In this document: positions 44,901-52,400 of the stretch, piece by piece | Position numbering within the stretch: the stretch's first letter is position 1 | Layout of the letters: each line of letters opens with the position of its first letter | Assembly (NCBI GenBank): GCA_022316685.1 | Contig: JAKJHU010000099.1 | Span: 2,659,668 to 2,723,667, forward strand | Source of the DNA: Progne subis subis | Lineage: Eukaryota > Chordata > Aves > Passeriformes > Hirundinidae | Direction: 5' to 3' | Length of the DNA: 64,000 bases | The notes under the pieces: model-generated | Databases searched by the model: none | Seen by the model: the letters and a program-made list of their open reading frames with translations, nothing else | Told to the model about the DNA's origin: nothing | Position numbers and translations under genes: made by a program

Positions 44901-47830
44901 ACTTTGAAAACACTTTAAATGCTCGAGGCAGTTCAGTTTCTGACGGTGCTAATAACAGCAGAGAGTCCAAATTACCATAAATTGTAGATTCCTCCTAGAC
45001 TCCCTGACTCCCCGTTATGTTTATGCAAGTTTCCATTGTGATATTTCCTCTTTTTCCCCTCTGTTAAGGAACTGTTACAGGATTTTAAAAGAAGCATTGA
45101 TGTCATGGCATCAACATTCATTGAAACCATTCAAGGGATATATCCTTTTCACAGTATGTTAACCTGGACCTCCCAGTCACGTGCCTGCACCTCACCTCTA
45201 AATCCAAAAATGAGCCACCAGTATAAAAACTTCAATTTTTTTTTATTTTTTTTTATTTTTTTTTTTTTTTTATCAACAGAAAATATCTTTTCCCAGCTTT
45301 GAGAAATGGTCATTTAAGGTGTCCATCTTCTTTATGTGGAGACTCTGGAGAGCACAGAAAGATCTAAATTGTACTGTGCTGAAAGTCTGCAGGATTTTAG
45401 CAGCTTTCACCCTGCTTTTTCTCCTTCTCCTTTGAGAAACACTGGGAAGATCTGGTTAGACTGTTTCTAGGTACATTCCTGACATAGCAGTCAATGAAAT
45501 ATCTGCAATTCTGGTTGAATATTGTTTAAATGGTATTCATTTTTGCATTTCTTGATGTGTGCTGAAAAAAAAATTATATGAGAATACTGAAGTGCTTCAG
45601 TGTCAGGACACACTGCTTTAAATCTAGAAATCTGATGGCCTGGTAAAAATAATGCACTGCATTCAGAGCTTAGCTTTTACCTGGAGGCCTCTTCCAATTC
45701 CCCAACAATCCTAGGTCCTCTCTCAGTCGTCTCTCATATTTGGCAGTAAAGATGAGACTCAGTGTGTGATTAAGGACTGAAAGTGTGTATCCTGATATCC
45801 TGACCCCACAGCAGCTTCTGGGAGCAGCCAGGCTCATTTCTGCAGAATCCCCCTGTGCAGACACTCAGTCCCAGTTACGGGAGATTATTTAATCTCCACA
45901 GATGAGTGGTGTGATCAGCTTTTTCCTGAACCCTGTTCTGTACATTTAGCCAGTTCCGGGACCTGGAAAATGAACACCATGAAAAGCTGATGGAGATTGT
46001 CATTGCCACCCTGGAGAAACTGCAGGAGGAGGAGTTTGAAGAGGATTTGCATGATGATTTGCCAGATGATGTTCGAAGGGTGAGGGCACCAAAACAATTC
46101 ATCTCTGGGAGGGAGTAGGCAAGAAAACGAGGCCATAACCTCTTCTCTGAAGGGACAGGATTTCCAGGAGGCTCAGTGTTGCCAGAGTCATACCTGAACC
46201 ACAGCAAAACCTCCTTCCTAGAGGGTCCAGCTGCTTGGCTGAACTGTGGTGCCTCCGGACATCTGCACTGACTAGGACTGGGATAACTGCACTGCAGGTG
46301 TCCCTGGGCACTGCCAGAGCTGGTGTCAGCAGCCCAGGAGAGGTGCTGAGGAAATCTCTCCTGCCTCCAGCACAACTCACTGCTCTGGCTGATTTCCAGG
46401 CACTCAGGCAGCATCTTTGCTGCACTCCCTCGCAGCTGGTTTTGTTCAGACCCTCCCTGCTCCCTCAGCACAACCCCAACACAGCTCTTGCACCGGGGCT
46501 CTGTTTGCCTCAGTGATTTCAAAATCCTTTCCTGGAGCTCCGGAGTCCATGAGCTGATCTGGGGGCAGGACATGACACTTTAAATGGAGCCTTCCACCGA
46601 GCCCTCAGTCTTGCTGTGCAAGCAAAGATCCCAGGAGCCTTTCCAAAATCACCAACACCGTTGCAGTGCTCCACTCAGCAGCGCTGCTGCCCTTTTTGCC
46701 TCCATTATTCCTTCATTTAGTGGCTAAATTACTTGAATTTGCATTAGCTGTGGTTTTACTTTGTCCAGATTATCCCAGCCCCCTGTCACTCCAGGTAATC
46801 GAGAGCTGACAGACACAAACCAGACCCCTGAGCCCCCAGGGGAGCTGCTGCTTTAAGGCCTGTGCAGATGGTGGCGGTTCCGCACCGCTGCCGTGCACCC
46901 ATTTCGCTTCACTGCCATCCATTCCCATGGAGAAGGGAATTCATTTGCCCAATAGCTGCACTTGGCTGCAGGAGGAGACTCATTATGGGTTAGCGAAGCC
47001 ACCCTCTATTTAGAGCCACGAGGGAAGTCACCGCTTCCATTAGAAGCTGGGACTCTCCAAAAATGAAGATTTACAGCCAGTGCCAGCAGTGCAGGAATCC
47101 CTTCCAAGTGTGATTTTCCATTTCCAGGCATGCTGGAGCATATACAGCTTTTCTTCAACACCAGCTGCACAGCAGCCCTGCTTGCACTGAGCTCCACGTT
47201 CCAGCATGTGGGGCCAAGGGTGCTGCCTCTGTTTCCCCAGCTGTATTAGGGATAATGCCCCATTACACCGTAGCAAGGCCAAGGGTAAATTCCTGGATTC
47301 AGCCTGAGGAGTAGGGTTTTGCCAGGCTGAGACAGAGGGCTTCTCCCTCTGAGCACTGCTGTGCTGCTCGTTCATTGTGTGCTCACCCCCTCCTCTCATC
47401 CGGTGTCGTTACCTCCCAGCTCCTTGCGGACAAAAACACCATTGTCAACGCCATCAACGTGTCCCACCGCATCCGCCTGCAGAAGGTTGATAAACGAGAG
47501 AGCGACATGCTCTGCAACATCTACAAGTGGCAGATCTCAGTGACAGAGAAGGTAAGAGACCCTCACACTCGGGGATGGGGCACGGACAGGTCTGGCCCAA
47601 GTAGCAGGGACACTGTGAGGAGAGACACTCCCAGACCTTTTCTGGAGCCCTCTGTGCTCCAGGGAGCTGGACAGGCCCACAGATTCACTGCTTGGTTTCA
47701 ATCTGTCCAGGCTTTCCAAACCGAGAGCGACAGAAACCGCGCCTGTATCAAAAAGATCATTTGCTTAATCAACACCCTGAAGAAGGAGCTGGGTAACAGT
47801 GATCCAGTGATCCTGGAGCCTATGGAATAG
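32798..47830 (+). CDS. DRC3: DRC3 (LRRC48), dynein regulatory complex subunit 3
   Basis: DRC3 is a subunit of the nexin-dynein regulatory complex that links doublet microtubules and controls dynein in motile cilia and flagella. Twelve coding exons join in frame to 1587 nt, 528 residues (human about 523): 32798-32954, 34339-34455, 35796-35962, 36544-36690, 37905-38024, 39094-39206, 40498-40672, 43698-43829, 45069-45139, 45944-46079, 47420-47551 and 47711-47830. Residues about 53-196 are SDS22-like leucine-rich repeats (KLQLDNNFIEKIEGLESL, DLSFNNIEVIEGLDTL). The rest is mainly helical and probably coiled coil, with the family motifs AFVEYLNGSILFDSLYAED, LWDALMTLE, FRDLEN.HHEKL and DKNTIVNA. Ten internal introns in the coding region are GT-AG. 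The introns after exons 7 and 10 appear to be U12-type AT-AC, and the frame is intact only with those junctions. The gene is divergent from TOM1L2 and convergent with ATPAF2. Confidence 0.95.
34339..34455 (+). CDS. DRC3: DRC3 exon 3
   Basis: First leucine-rich repeats (ILQIDNLWQLENLTKLQLDN). Acceptor GCTTTAG behind a T-rich tract, donor GTGAGA, phase 1 at both ends. Confidence 0.94.
35796..35962 (+). CDS. DRC3: DRC3 exon 4
   Basis: Leucine-rich repeats DLSFNNIEVIEGLDTLVRL and DLSLYSNRISKIEHMDTL. Acceptor TTCCCCAG, donor GTGAGT, ending in phase 0. Confidence 0.95.
36544..36690 (+). CDS. DRC3: DRC3 exon 5
   Basis: Last repeats and LRR cap (YLRRLKNLRTLNLGGNPF, then LPSLLYLDF). Acceptor TTGGCACAG, donor GTGAGA, phase 0. 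Confidence 0.94.
37905..38024 (+). CDS. DRC3: DRC3 exon 6
   Basis: Forty codons of Glu/Gln-rich helix (RQAAAVKYQDLTEPLEQGEA and onward) starting the coiled-coil half. Acceptor TTTCTCAG, donor GTAAGT, phase 0. Confidence 0.92.
38025..39093 (+). other. DRC3: DRC3 intron 6 with CR1 fragment
   Basis: GT-AG intron. The only annotated element inside is the sense CR1 tail at about 38681-38850. Confidence 0.75.
38681..38850 (+). repeat. CR1 LINE 3'-end fragment
   Basis: Sense CR1 tail: 'GTGTCTCTGCCCATGGCAGA' then 'CCAACCCAAACCGTTCTATG'. About 170 bp. Confidence 0.9.
39094..39206 (+). CDS. DRC3: DRC3 exon 7, ending at a U12-type donor
   Basis: Encodes TAFVEYLNGSILFDSLYAED through LLQA, ending in phase 2 (GC of the Ala codon). 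The sequence that follows is ATATCCTTCC, not GT. Continuing past it reaches an in-frame stop at 39238-39240. Confidence 0.88.
39207..40497 (+). other. DRC3: DRC3 intron 7, U12-type AT-AC intron
   Basis: The 5' end ATATCCTT (39207-39214) equals the U12 AT-AC donor consensus, and the 3' end is AC (40496-40497). CCTTGAC at 40480-40486 fits the U12 branch consensus (TTCCTTRAC), with the branch A at 40485, 12 nt before the intron end. Length is 1291 nt, phase 2. The minor spliceosome (U11/U12/U4atac/U6atac) would be needed. Seen: motifs and frame. Inferred: actual splicing. Confidence 0.85.
40498..40672 (+). CDS. DRC3: DRC3 exon 8, starting after an AC acceptor
   Basis: Follows CTGCTGTCAC. The first base completes the Ala codon, giving AYKKEFLSVTEKLYNYGLEE. 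This aligns with the mammalian pattern Y-K-D-K-F then EYGL. Donor GTAATG, ending in phase 0. Confidence 0.88.
40829..40985 (-). repeat. CR1 LINE 3'-end fragment (older copy)
   Basis: Reverse-orientation copy beginning 'CACAATCACAGAGTAGTTGA' and containing 'GGAGACTCCACAGCCTCTCT' and 'GGGAAACCTCTTCCAGTGCT'. More diverged than the others. Confidence 0.8.
41985..42050 (-). repeat. CR1 LINE 3'-tail fragment, short
   Basis: About 65 bp only: 'GGATGGTTTGGGTTGGAAAG' followed by 'GACCGTAAAGATCGTCTCGT'. Confidence 0.85.
42245..42551 (+). repeat. CR1 LINE 3'-end fragment
   Basis: Sense copy from 'CAAAGGGGAACGGCCTTAAA' through 'GGATGGGGCTTGGAGCAATC' to 'CCATTCTGGGATTCTGGGAT'. It is opposite in orientation to the short fragment 200 bp to its left. 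Confidence 0.92.
43698..43829 (+). CDS. DRC3: DRC3 exon 9
   Basis: Forty-four codons from RLDELYEAGSGDIAES to IHQLWDALMTLETLVSNDLE. Acceptor GTGTTTAG, donor GTGAGA, phase 0. Confidence 0.92.
43830..45068 (+). other. DRC3: DRC3 intron 9
   Basis: GT-AG intron of unique sequence. A 158-codon open frame inside it has no recognised domain. Confidence 0.7.
45069..45139 (+). CDS. DRC3: DRC3 exon 10, ending at a U12-type donor
   Basis: Encodes ELLQDFKRSIDVMASTFIET and then IQG, ending in phase 2 (AT of the Ile codon). Next bases are ATATCCTTTTC. A nearby GTATGT (45154) would put exon 11 out of frame. Confidence 0.88.
45140..45943 (+). other. DRC3: DRC3 intron 10, U12-type AT-AC intron
   Basis: Starts ATATCCTTTTC and ends AC at 45942-45943. 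TTCCTGAAC at 45923-45931 fits the U12 branch consensus, with the branch A at 45930, 13 nt before the intron end. Length is 804 nt, phase 2. A T-rich low-complexity tract (about 45236-45271) lies 100 nt inside. Intron retention would run into a stop at 45300-45302. Confidence 0.87.
45236..45271 (+). repeat. T-rich low-complexity tract
   Basis: Runs of 7-18 T separated by single A bases. It is likely variable in length and prone to assembly error. Confidence 0.9.
45944..46079 (+). CDS. DRC3: DRC3 exon 11, starting after an AC acceptor
   Basis: Follows CCCTGTTCTGTAC. The joined peptide FIETIQGIFSQFRDLEN has the same length as the mammalian segment. It continues HHEKLMEIVIATLEKLQ. Donor GTGAGG, phase 0. 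Confidence 0.88.
46080..47419 (+). other. DRC3: DRC3 intron 11
   Basis: GT-AG intron, fairly GC-rich, no recognised repeat. Long frames on its reverse strand overlap exon 11 and are antisense shadows. Confidence 0.75.
47420..47551 (+). CDS. DRC3: DRC3 exon 12
   Basis: Encodes LLADKNTIVNAINVSHRIRL and onward to WQISVTEK. Acceptor CCTCCCAG, donor GTAAGA, phase 0. Confidence 0.94.
47711..47830 (+). CDS. DRC3: DRC3 exon 13 (stop codon exon)
   Basis: Final 39 codons AFQTESDRNRACIKKIICLI through VILEPME, then TAG at 47828-47830. Acceptor TCTGTCCAG. Confidence 0.94.
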   Translation, partial: AFQTESDRNRACIKKIICLINTLKKELGNSDPVILEPME

Positions 47831-47958
47831 GGCTGGGCAGCTGCCTCAGCTGGGGCACACAGGACAGCCCCCAGCAGGAACAGCTGCCTTTCTACACCCA
47901 AGCTGCCTGGGACATTTCAGACCAAATGCATATTTCTTCTATCCTACCATAAACTGCA

Positions 47959-47964
47959 AATAAA
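47959..47964 (+). terminator. DRC3: DRC3 poly(A) signal AATAAA
   Basis: Canonical hexamer 129 bp after the stop codon, followed by a T-rich TTCTTGTCTCT stretch. This implies a short 3' untranslated region. Confidence 0.75.
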
Positions 47965-48879
47965 AGCTACTTCTTGTCTCTGGAAAAGCATCGAAAGCCC
48001 TGTCTCTTCCATCACATTGGCACGAAGCCCGTGCAGACAGCTCAGACTCGGTCACAAGGGGTTATGGATCAGCTGTGAGCTGATTGAACCAAATCATCGT
48101 AGCATATCATGCCTGAAAGGTTTGGTACCTGCGAGCTCAGTGGCAGGAACCTGTGAGCCACTGGCACGAGGCAGCAGCTCAGGAGAGGAGCGCTCTCCAT
48201 CAAACCACCCCCGAGAAAACAGCAGGTTTCCAGCTCAGCAAGCACGAGGCTGGCGGCGGCTCCTTATGCCTGGGAGCCTCATCTTCTCACCCCTTCTCAC
48301 AAGCGGCTTTCTGCAGCGTGAGCAGAGCAGCCCCCAGCCAGCAGGAAGGGAAATCAATGGTTCCACAGGAGCTCACGCACCGCCGCTCACAACAGCCAGG
48401 CAAGGAGTCATTAATTCCCCTCCTTGCTTGGTGACAGCCGCTGCCACGCTTGCTTGTGGGCAGCTTCTGAGGAACGTTGCAGGCCAGGGCGGTGCCGCTC
48501 CAGGCAGGCAGCAAGGAGAAGGTGGGGAGGTTAAATGAGAGGGTGGCTGTGTGTGCATGCCAGGGACAGAGCAGGACTCAGAAAACCCCGTGGCTGGTGC
48601 TGCCTGTCAAACACAGATTCAGCTCATCATGCCCTGTGCTTCTGAAGACGGCTGGAGCCCAGGTTTTACCCCTCTCGCTCCAGGACTGCACAGTTGTCTC
48701 CTTGCTACCTCAGCTGCATGGAGAGGTTCACACAGTAGTTAGTGTCTGCTCTGGTCTGTGATTTTTAATAGCTAGAGCCATCCCAGCACCTGCCCACAAC
48801 CTGGCAGCTCAGGACCCACCCCACAGTTTAGTGACTAAAACAAAGACATGCAGCTTTTGGTACCTCACAGGGGCGAGTC
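47965..48879. other. convergent gap between DRC3 and ATPAF2
   Basis: About 0.9 kb between the two inferred poly(A) signals. GC-rich plus-strand frames of up to 173 codons lack a start context, splice sites or family resemblance. No repeat was recognised. Confidence 0.65.
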
Positions 48880-48885
48880 TTTAAT
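48880..48885 (-). terminator. ATPAF2: candidate ATPAF2 poly(A) signal ATTAAA
   Basis: TTTAAT on the plus strand reads ATTAAA on the gene strand, about 440 bp after the ATPAF2 stop. It is the common variant hexamer. No experimental end is known. Confidence 0.45.
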
Positions 48886-49321
48886 GGAACACGGAGACCC
48901 TGGTGTTACAGACAGGCACGTCGAGGGATGAACAACAGATGCAGTAGAGTCTGTTTTCAGATTTCCATAACAAGTGTGTGTCAGGAGCTGGCAGCTATGA
49001 AGACATGTGGCATATGCTGGGTATGTCTGTGCCGTGCCCTGCCCAGGAAGCTGCTTCTTCCATGGGAGCTCCTCTGATGAGTTCCAGACACCAGGAAAGG
49101 ATGGAGCTGCTGGCTTGGGGATTAAGAGGAAACTCACCTTGACCTTTCCTCCTTGTGTGCTGCACTGCAGCAGGCAATCCAAGTCAAGAATTGCCCACAA
49201 AACCACAGCATGTGAAGCTGATCCCAGGAAAAGTGAAATGGCAGGAAGGTGGCTACCATCCACTGGGTCAGGCCAGCAATTCCCAGCTGGATATTTTCTT
49301 TCTGTGCCCTGCCCAGCTGCC

Positions 49322-49459
49322 TCAGTCCTGCAACAGCTTGTGTTTTACAGTGGAGCTCTCTGAGCAGAGGTGAACAAAGAGAGTCCCAGCTGCCGTGCGA
49401 GCACGCAGCTCGCACAAGTCGTAGTCATGGGCCCACTCCACATTGCCCCAGCGCCGAAT
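49322..49459 (-). CDS. ATPAF2: ATPAF2 exon 8 (stop codon exon)
   Basis: Encodes [20 protein letters not shown] through [11 protein letters not shown] and the TGA stop at 49322-49324. Acceptor CCTTCAG. Confidence 0.95.
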   Translation of the reverse strand: MRRWGNVEWAHDYDLCELRARTAAGTLFVHLCSESSTVKHKLLQD

Positions 49460-52400
49460 CTGAAGGACAGGAGGAACATGAATTATACTCAAAGCACCAC
49501 AGCAACTCTCAGCTTCCCTTGTCATGTTTGTGAAGCACAGGTGACCCCCCTGGCAGGAACTGAGATGATCCTCGACAGCTGAGGCAGGGATATCTCGAGA
49601 TGAGGATGTGCTTCATTGTACTGGGGTCTGAGGCAAAGCCTCTTAACGTAAAGATGAAAAGATTCCCAACTTCAGCCACTTTTGGGGCAAGGAGAACTTC
49701 ACACTGGGCTAATTTCCAACAGGCTTGATATCTTGGTGTCTACCAAAACCTCCAGGCTGGATAACCCTCAGCGGGAGAAGCCAGCCACAACTTTGCACTT
49801 CAGATTAGAGAGGGAAAAAGCAGCCATCTGGGCTCTGTGAAAAGAAACTGGCAGCCCTGGGAGCACTCTGGGCTGGTGTGCCCGTGGTGCTGCTCTGCAG
49901 CAGCACGCTCCAAAACACTCTCATACAGGGAGACTGGTGGAGTGGAACATCTCCTGCTATAGCAGGCACTTCCCCTGCCAGTTATTTGTGGTGGGGGATG
50001 CATTTGTCATGCTGAGATTATTGCTATTTGAATTATAGGGCTGTTTTGTAACATAATTTACCTGGTATTCTTCCTCCAGGCGAGACAGAAGCACAGCTTT
50101 CTCTACTGTAATGTGCCTGTCAATCAGGCTCATGGACAGAATCAGCGATTTCAGCTGGGTGATTATAAATTCTATACCTGGAAGGGAATAACCCAAACCA
50201 AACAAGAGTCATGGCTGTTTTCTGCAGCATTACAGCAGCATCTTCACACGCTCTGAAGAGACAGGCAGGCTGTGGTACCCCCCCAGGGAGGGCCAGTGAT
50301 CCTCCCATGTGCACCCGGGCACTCAGATCTGTGGGTAGCAGCAGGCACAGAGCACTGTGCTGGCCCTGCCACCGCAGTGACAAAGGCCATGCCCTGGACA
50401 CCACCTCCTTTTATTCTGCCACAACCCTTCCCAGTGCAAAGCGAAGAGATAGCCATCCAGGCTCGAGCATTCTGCGTCTTTTGTGGGTTCCACTGCCTGC
50501 TGCTCATTCGGATCTGGAGAAAAGCAAACCTCCCTTCATTTCTTTATCTTTTGGTGTCATTCAGATGATTCAGGCAAGATTAAGTGGGATATAAGGATGA
50601 AAAAGTGAGGACAGTGCACAGTGTGGGCACTTTGGAGTACTAAGCCTGATTTCTTTTCCTGGTAACAACAAAGCTAGGGATTAAATCATTAGAAGGTTTG
50701 GCATTAAAGAAGTTATTTGTGCTAAGGTAGAGCAAGCAGCTCATGGGACAGCACAGACAGATCCTGAACACCAGTGACACTGAAGAGAATCCCTGCCTGT
50801 GACAAAAAGCAGGTCAGGGCTCAACCTGCAGATTTAAAACATAAACCTCCACACTTGGAGCAGGAGAAGAAAATCATTACAGTCACTTTCCTGCCCCATG
50901 GAGGGGAACCACCTCCTCACCGGCCCAGCCTGAGCTCCCAGCAGAGCCCCGCTCACCTTGCAGGGCCCACATGTTGTAGGATGCCAGGTGGCTGACAAAG
51001 GTCTCCTTGGTGCTGGCTGGAATGTTTGGCCCCAGGATGCTGGTGGAAGAGCCAATTGTCACGTTGTACCTGGAACAATCACCAAAACCCTTAGCAAAAC
51101 CCAAGGGAAAGGCCCAGGGCTCACAGAGCTTGTGGCCCTGGCAGTCACAAGCACCAGAGCTCCTGGGCTCAGCAGGGCAGGACGTTAAGCAGCCAGGAAC
51201 TTTTTGAGCTCTCACCTTTTCTCAGCCCAGGTGACCACAGGATCCCATTCATTCTTCTGTAGCTCTGCCAAGGCTGGAGGCTCCTCCACACGATAGCTGG
51301 GACATCACGGAACAAAACCACACTGGATGGTCACTCCCAGGTGGGACACACCTCTGGGAAGGACACTGATCCCACCAGATCCACAGCAAGTGGAACAGGG
51401 ACCTGCTGCCCACCCAGGCAGCAGTGACAGAGGACAATCCCCCAGCTCTTCCCCAAATTCAGTGCTTTTTGTTATTCCAGGAAGGACAATTCGTGTCTTA
51501 CTACAAGACAGAGCAGTGAACCAGCCAACTGAAAGCTGCAGGCAGCCCCAAGCCACAGACTGAAGTGAGATTTAGCAGTTAGAGGATGGTACAAACCCCA
51601 CTGCAAATCTGTGTGGGGCCACTCCTGCTTCTCCTTACCCAGTGGCTCAGCTCAGCATGCCCTGTCCCCTCAGTGTGACCAAAGCCACAAGGGCAGGTGG
51701 GGGAAGCCCGTTCCTCTCTCTCCATAGGAACTGTGCAGCTGCCACTGGAGGCTGGCCAGGAGCCTGGGCATGAACAGGCTTGATCCTACAGCTCACAGGG
51801 ACTTTAAGGAATGAAGGGCATTTTGGGACTGGTACAATTAGTCTGAGCTATCTGTGCTGGCACAGGAATACCAGGGACTGGCTGACAGATCCCCAAAGGC
51901 CTTTCAAAGATGTTTTGTTTTCTCCAAGATCTTCATTTCCCATTGCTCTCTCCCTTGCACAGCATGGAGGTGTACAAAACAGAGTTCAACAGAGAACCAA
52001 ATCCAATGCTCCTTCTTTGGGTGCACAGACTCTAAGCGGGTTTGCACATGCAGGACCGATCTAAACTAATTCAAACCCTCGGGCAAAAACCAGCACAGAT
52101 CAGAGCCATGCCATGACTGGGTGAGAGCAGATGTCTTCCCTCACTTTACCCAACCCTCTCTCCAAAATCCAGCTGGGCTCCCTTCTCGTACCAGACTGTG
52201 TCTGTCTCCAGGAACTTCACAGCTGCTCCGATCAGCTGCGTTTTGTTTCGCTGCGTGGGATTGTCCAGCGCCGTGTTGCACAGAGTGGTCTGGGGATAAA
52301 GGCAGTTGAAACTGCTGTTAGTCCAGGCTTGAAAGAGCAGCAGCTTCCATGGTACTACACCAAGAAGAAGCAGAGGGATTTGTGGCAGATGAACAACTGA

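Larger units (their letters stand above)
49460..52191 (-). other. ATPAF2: ATPAF2 introns 4-7
   Basis: Introns 49460-50061, 50178-50956, 51070-51215 and 51297-52191. GC-rich unique sequence. No repeat or RNA gene recognised. Confidence 0.75.

Noticed and set aside
45875..46573. 232-codon frame on the minus strand
   Set aside because: It is antisense to DRC3 exon 11 and flanking intron, with no family resemblance.
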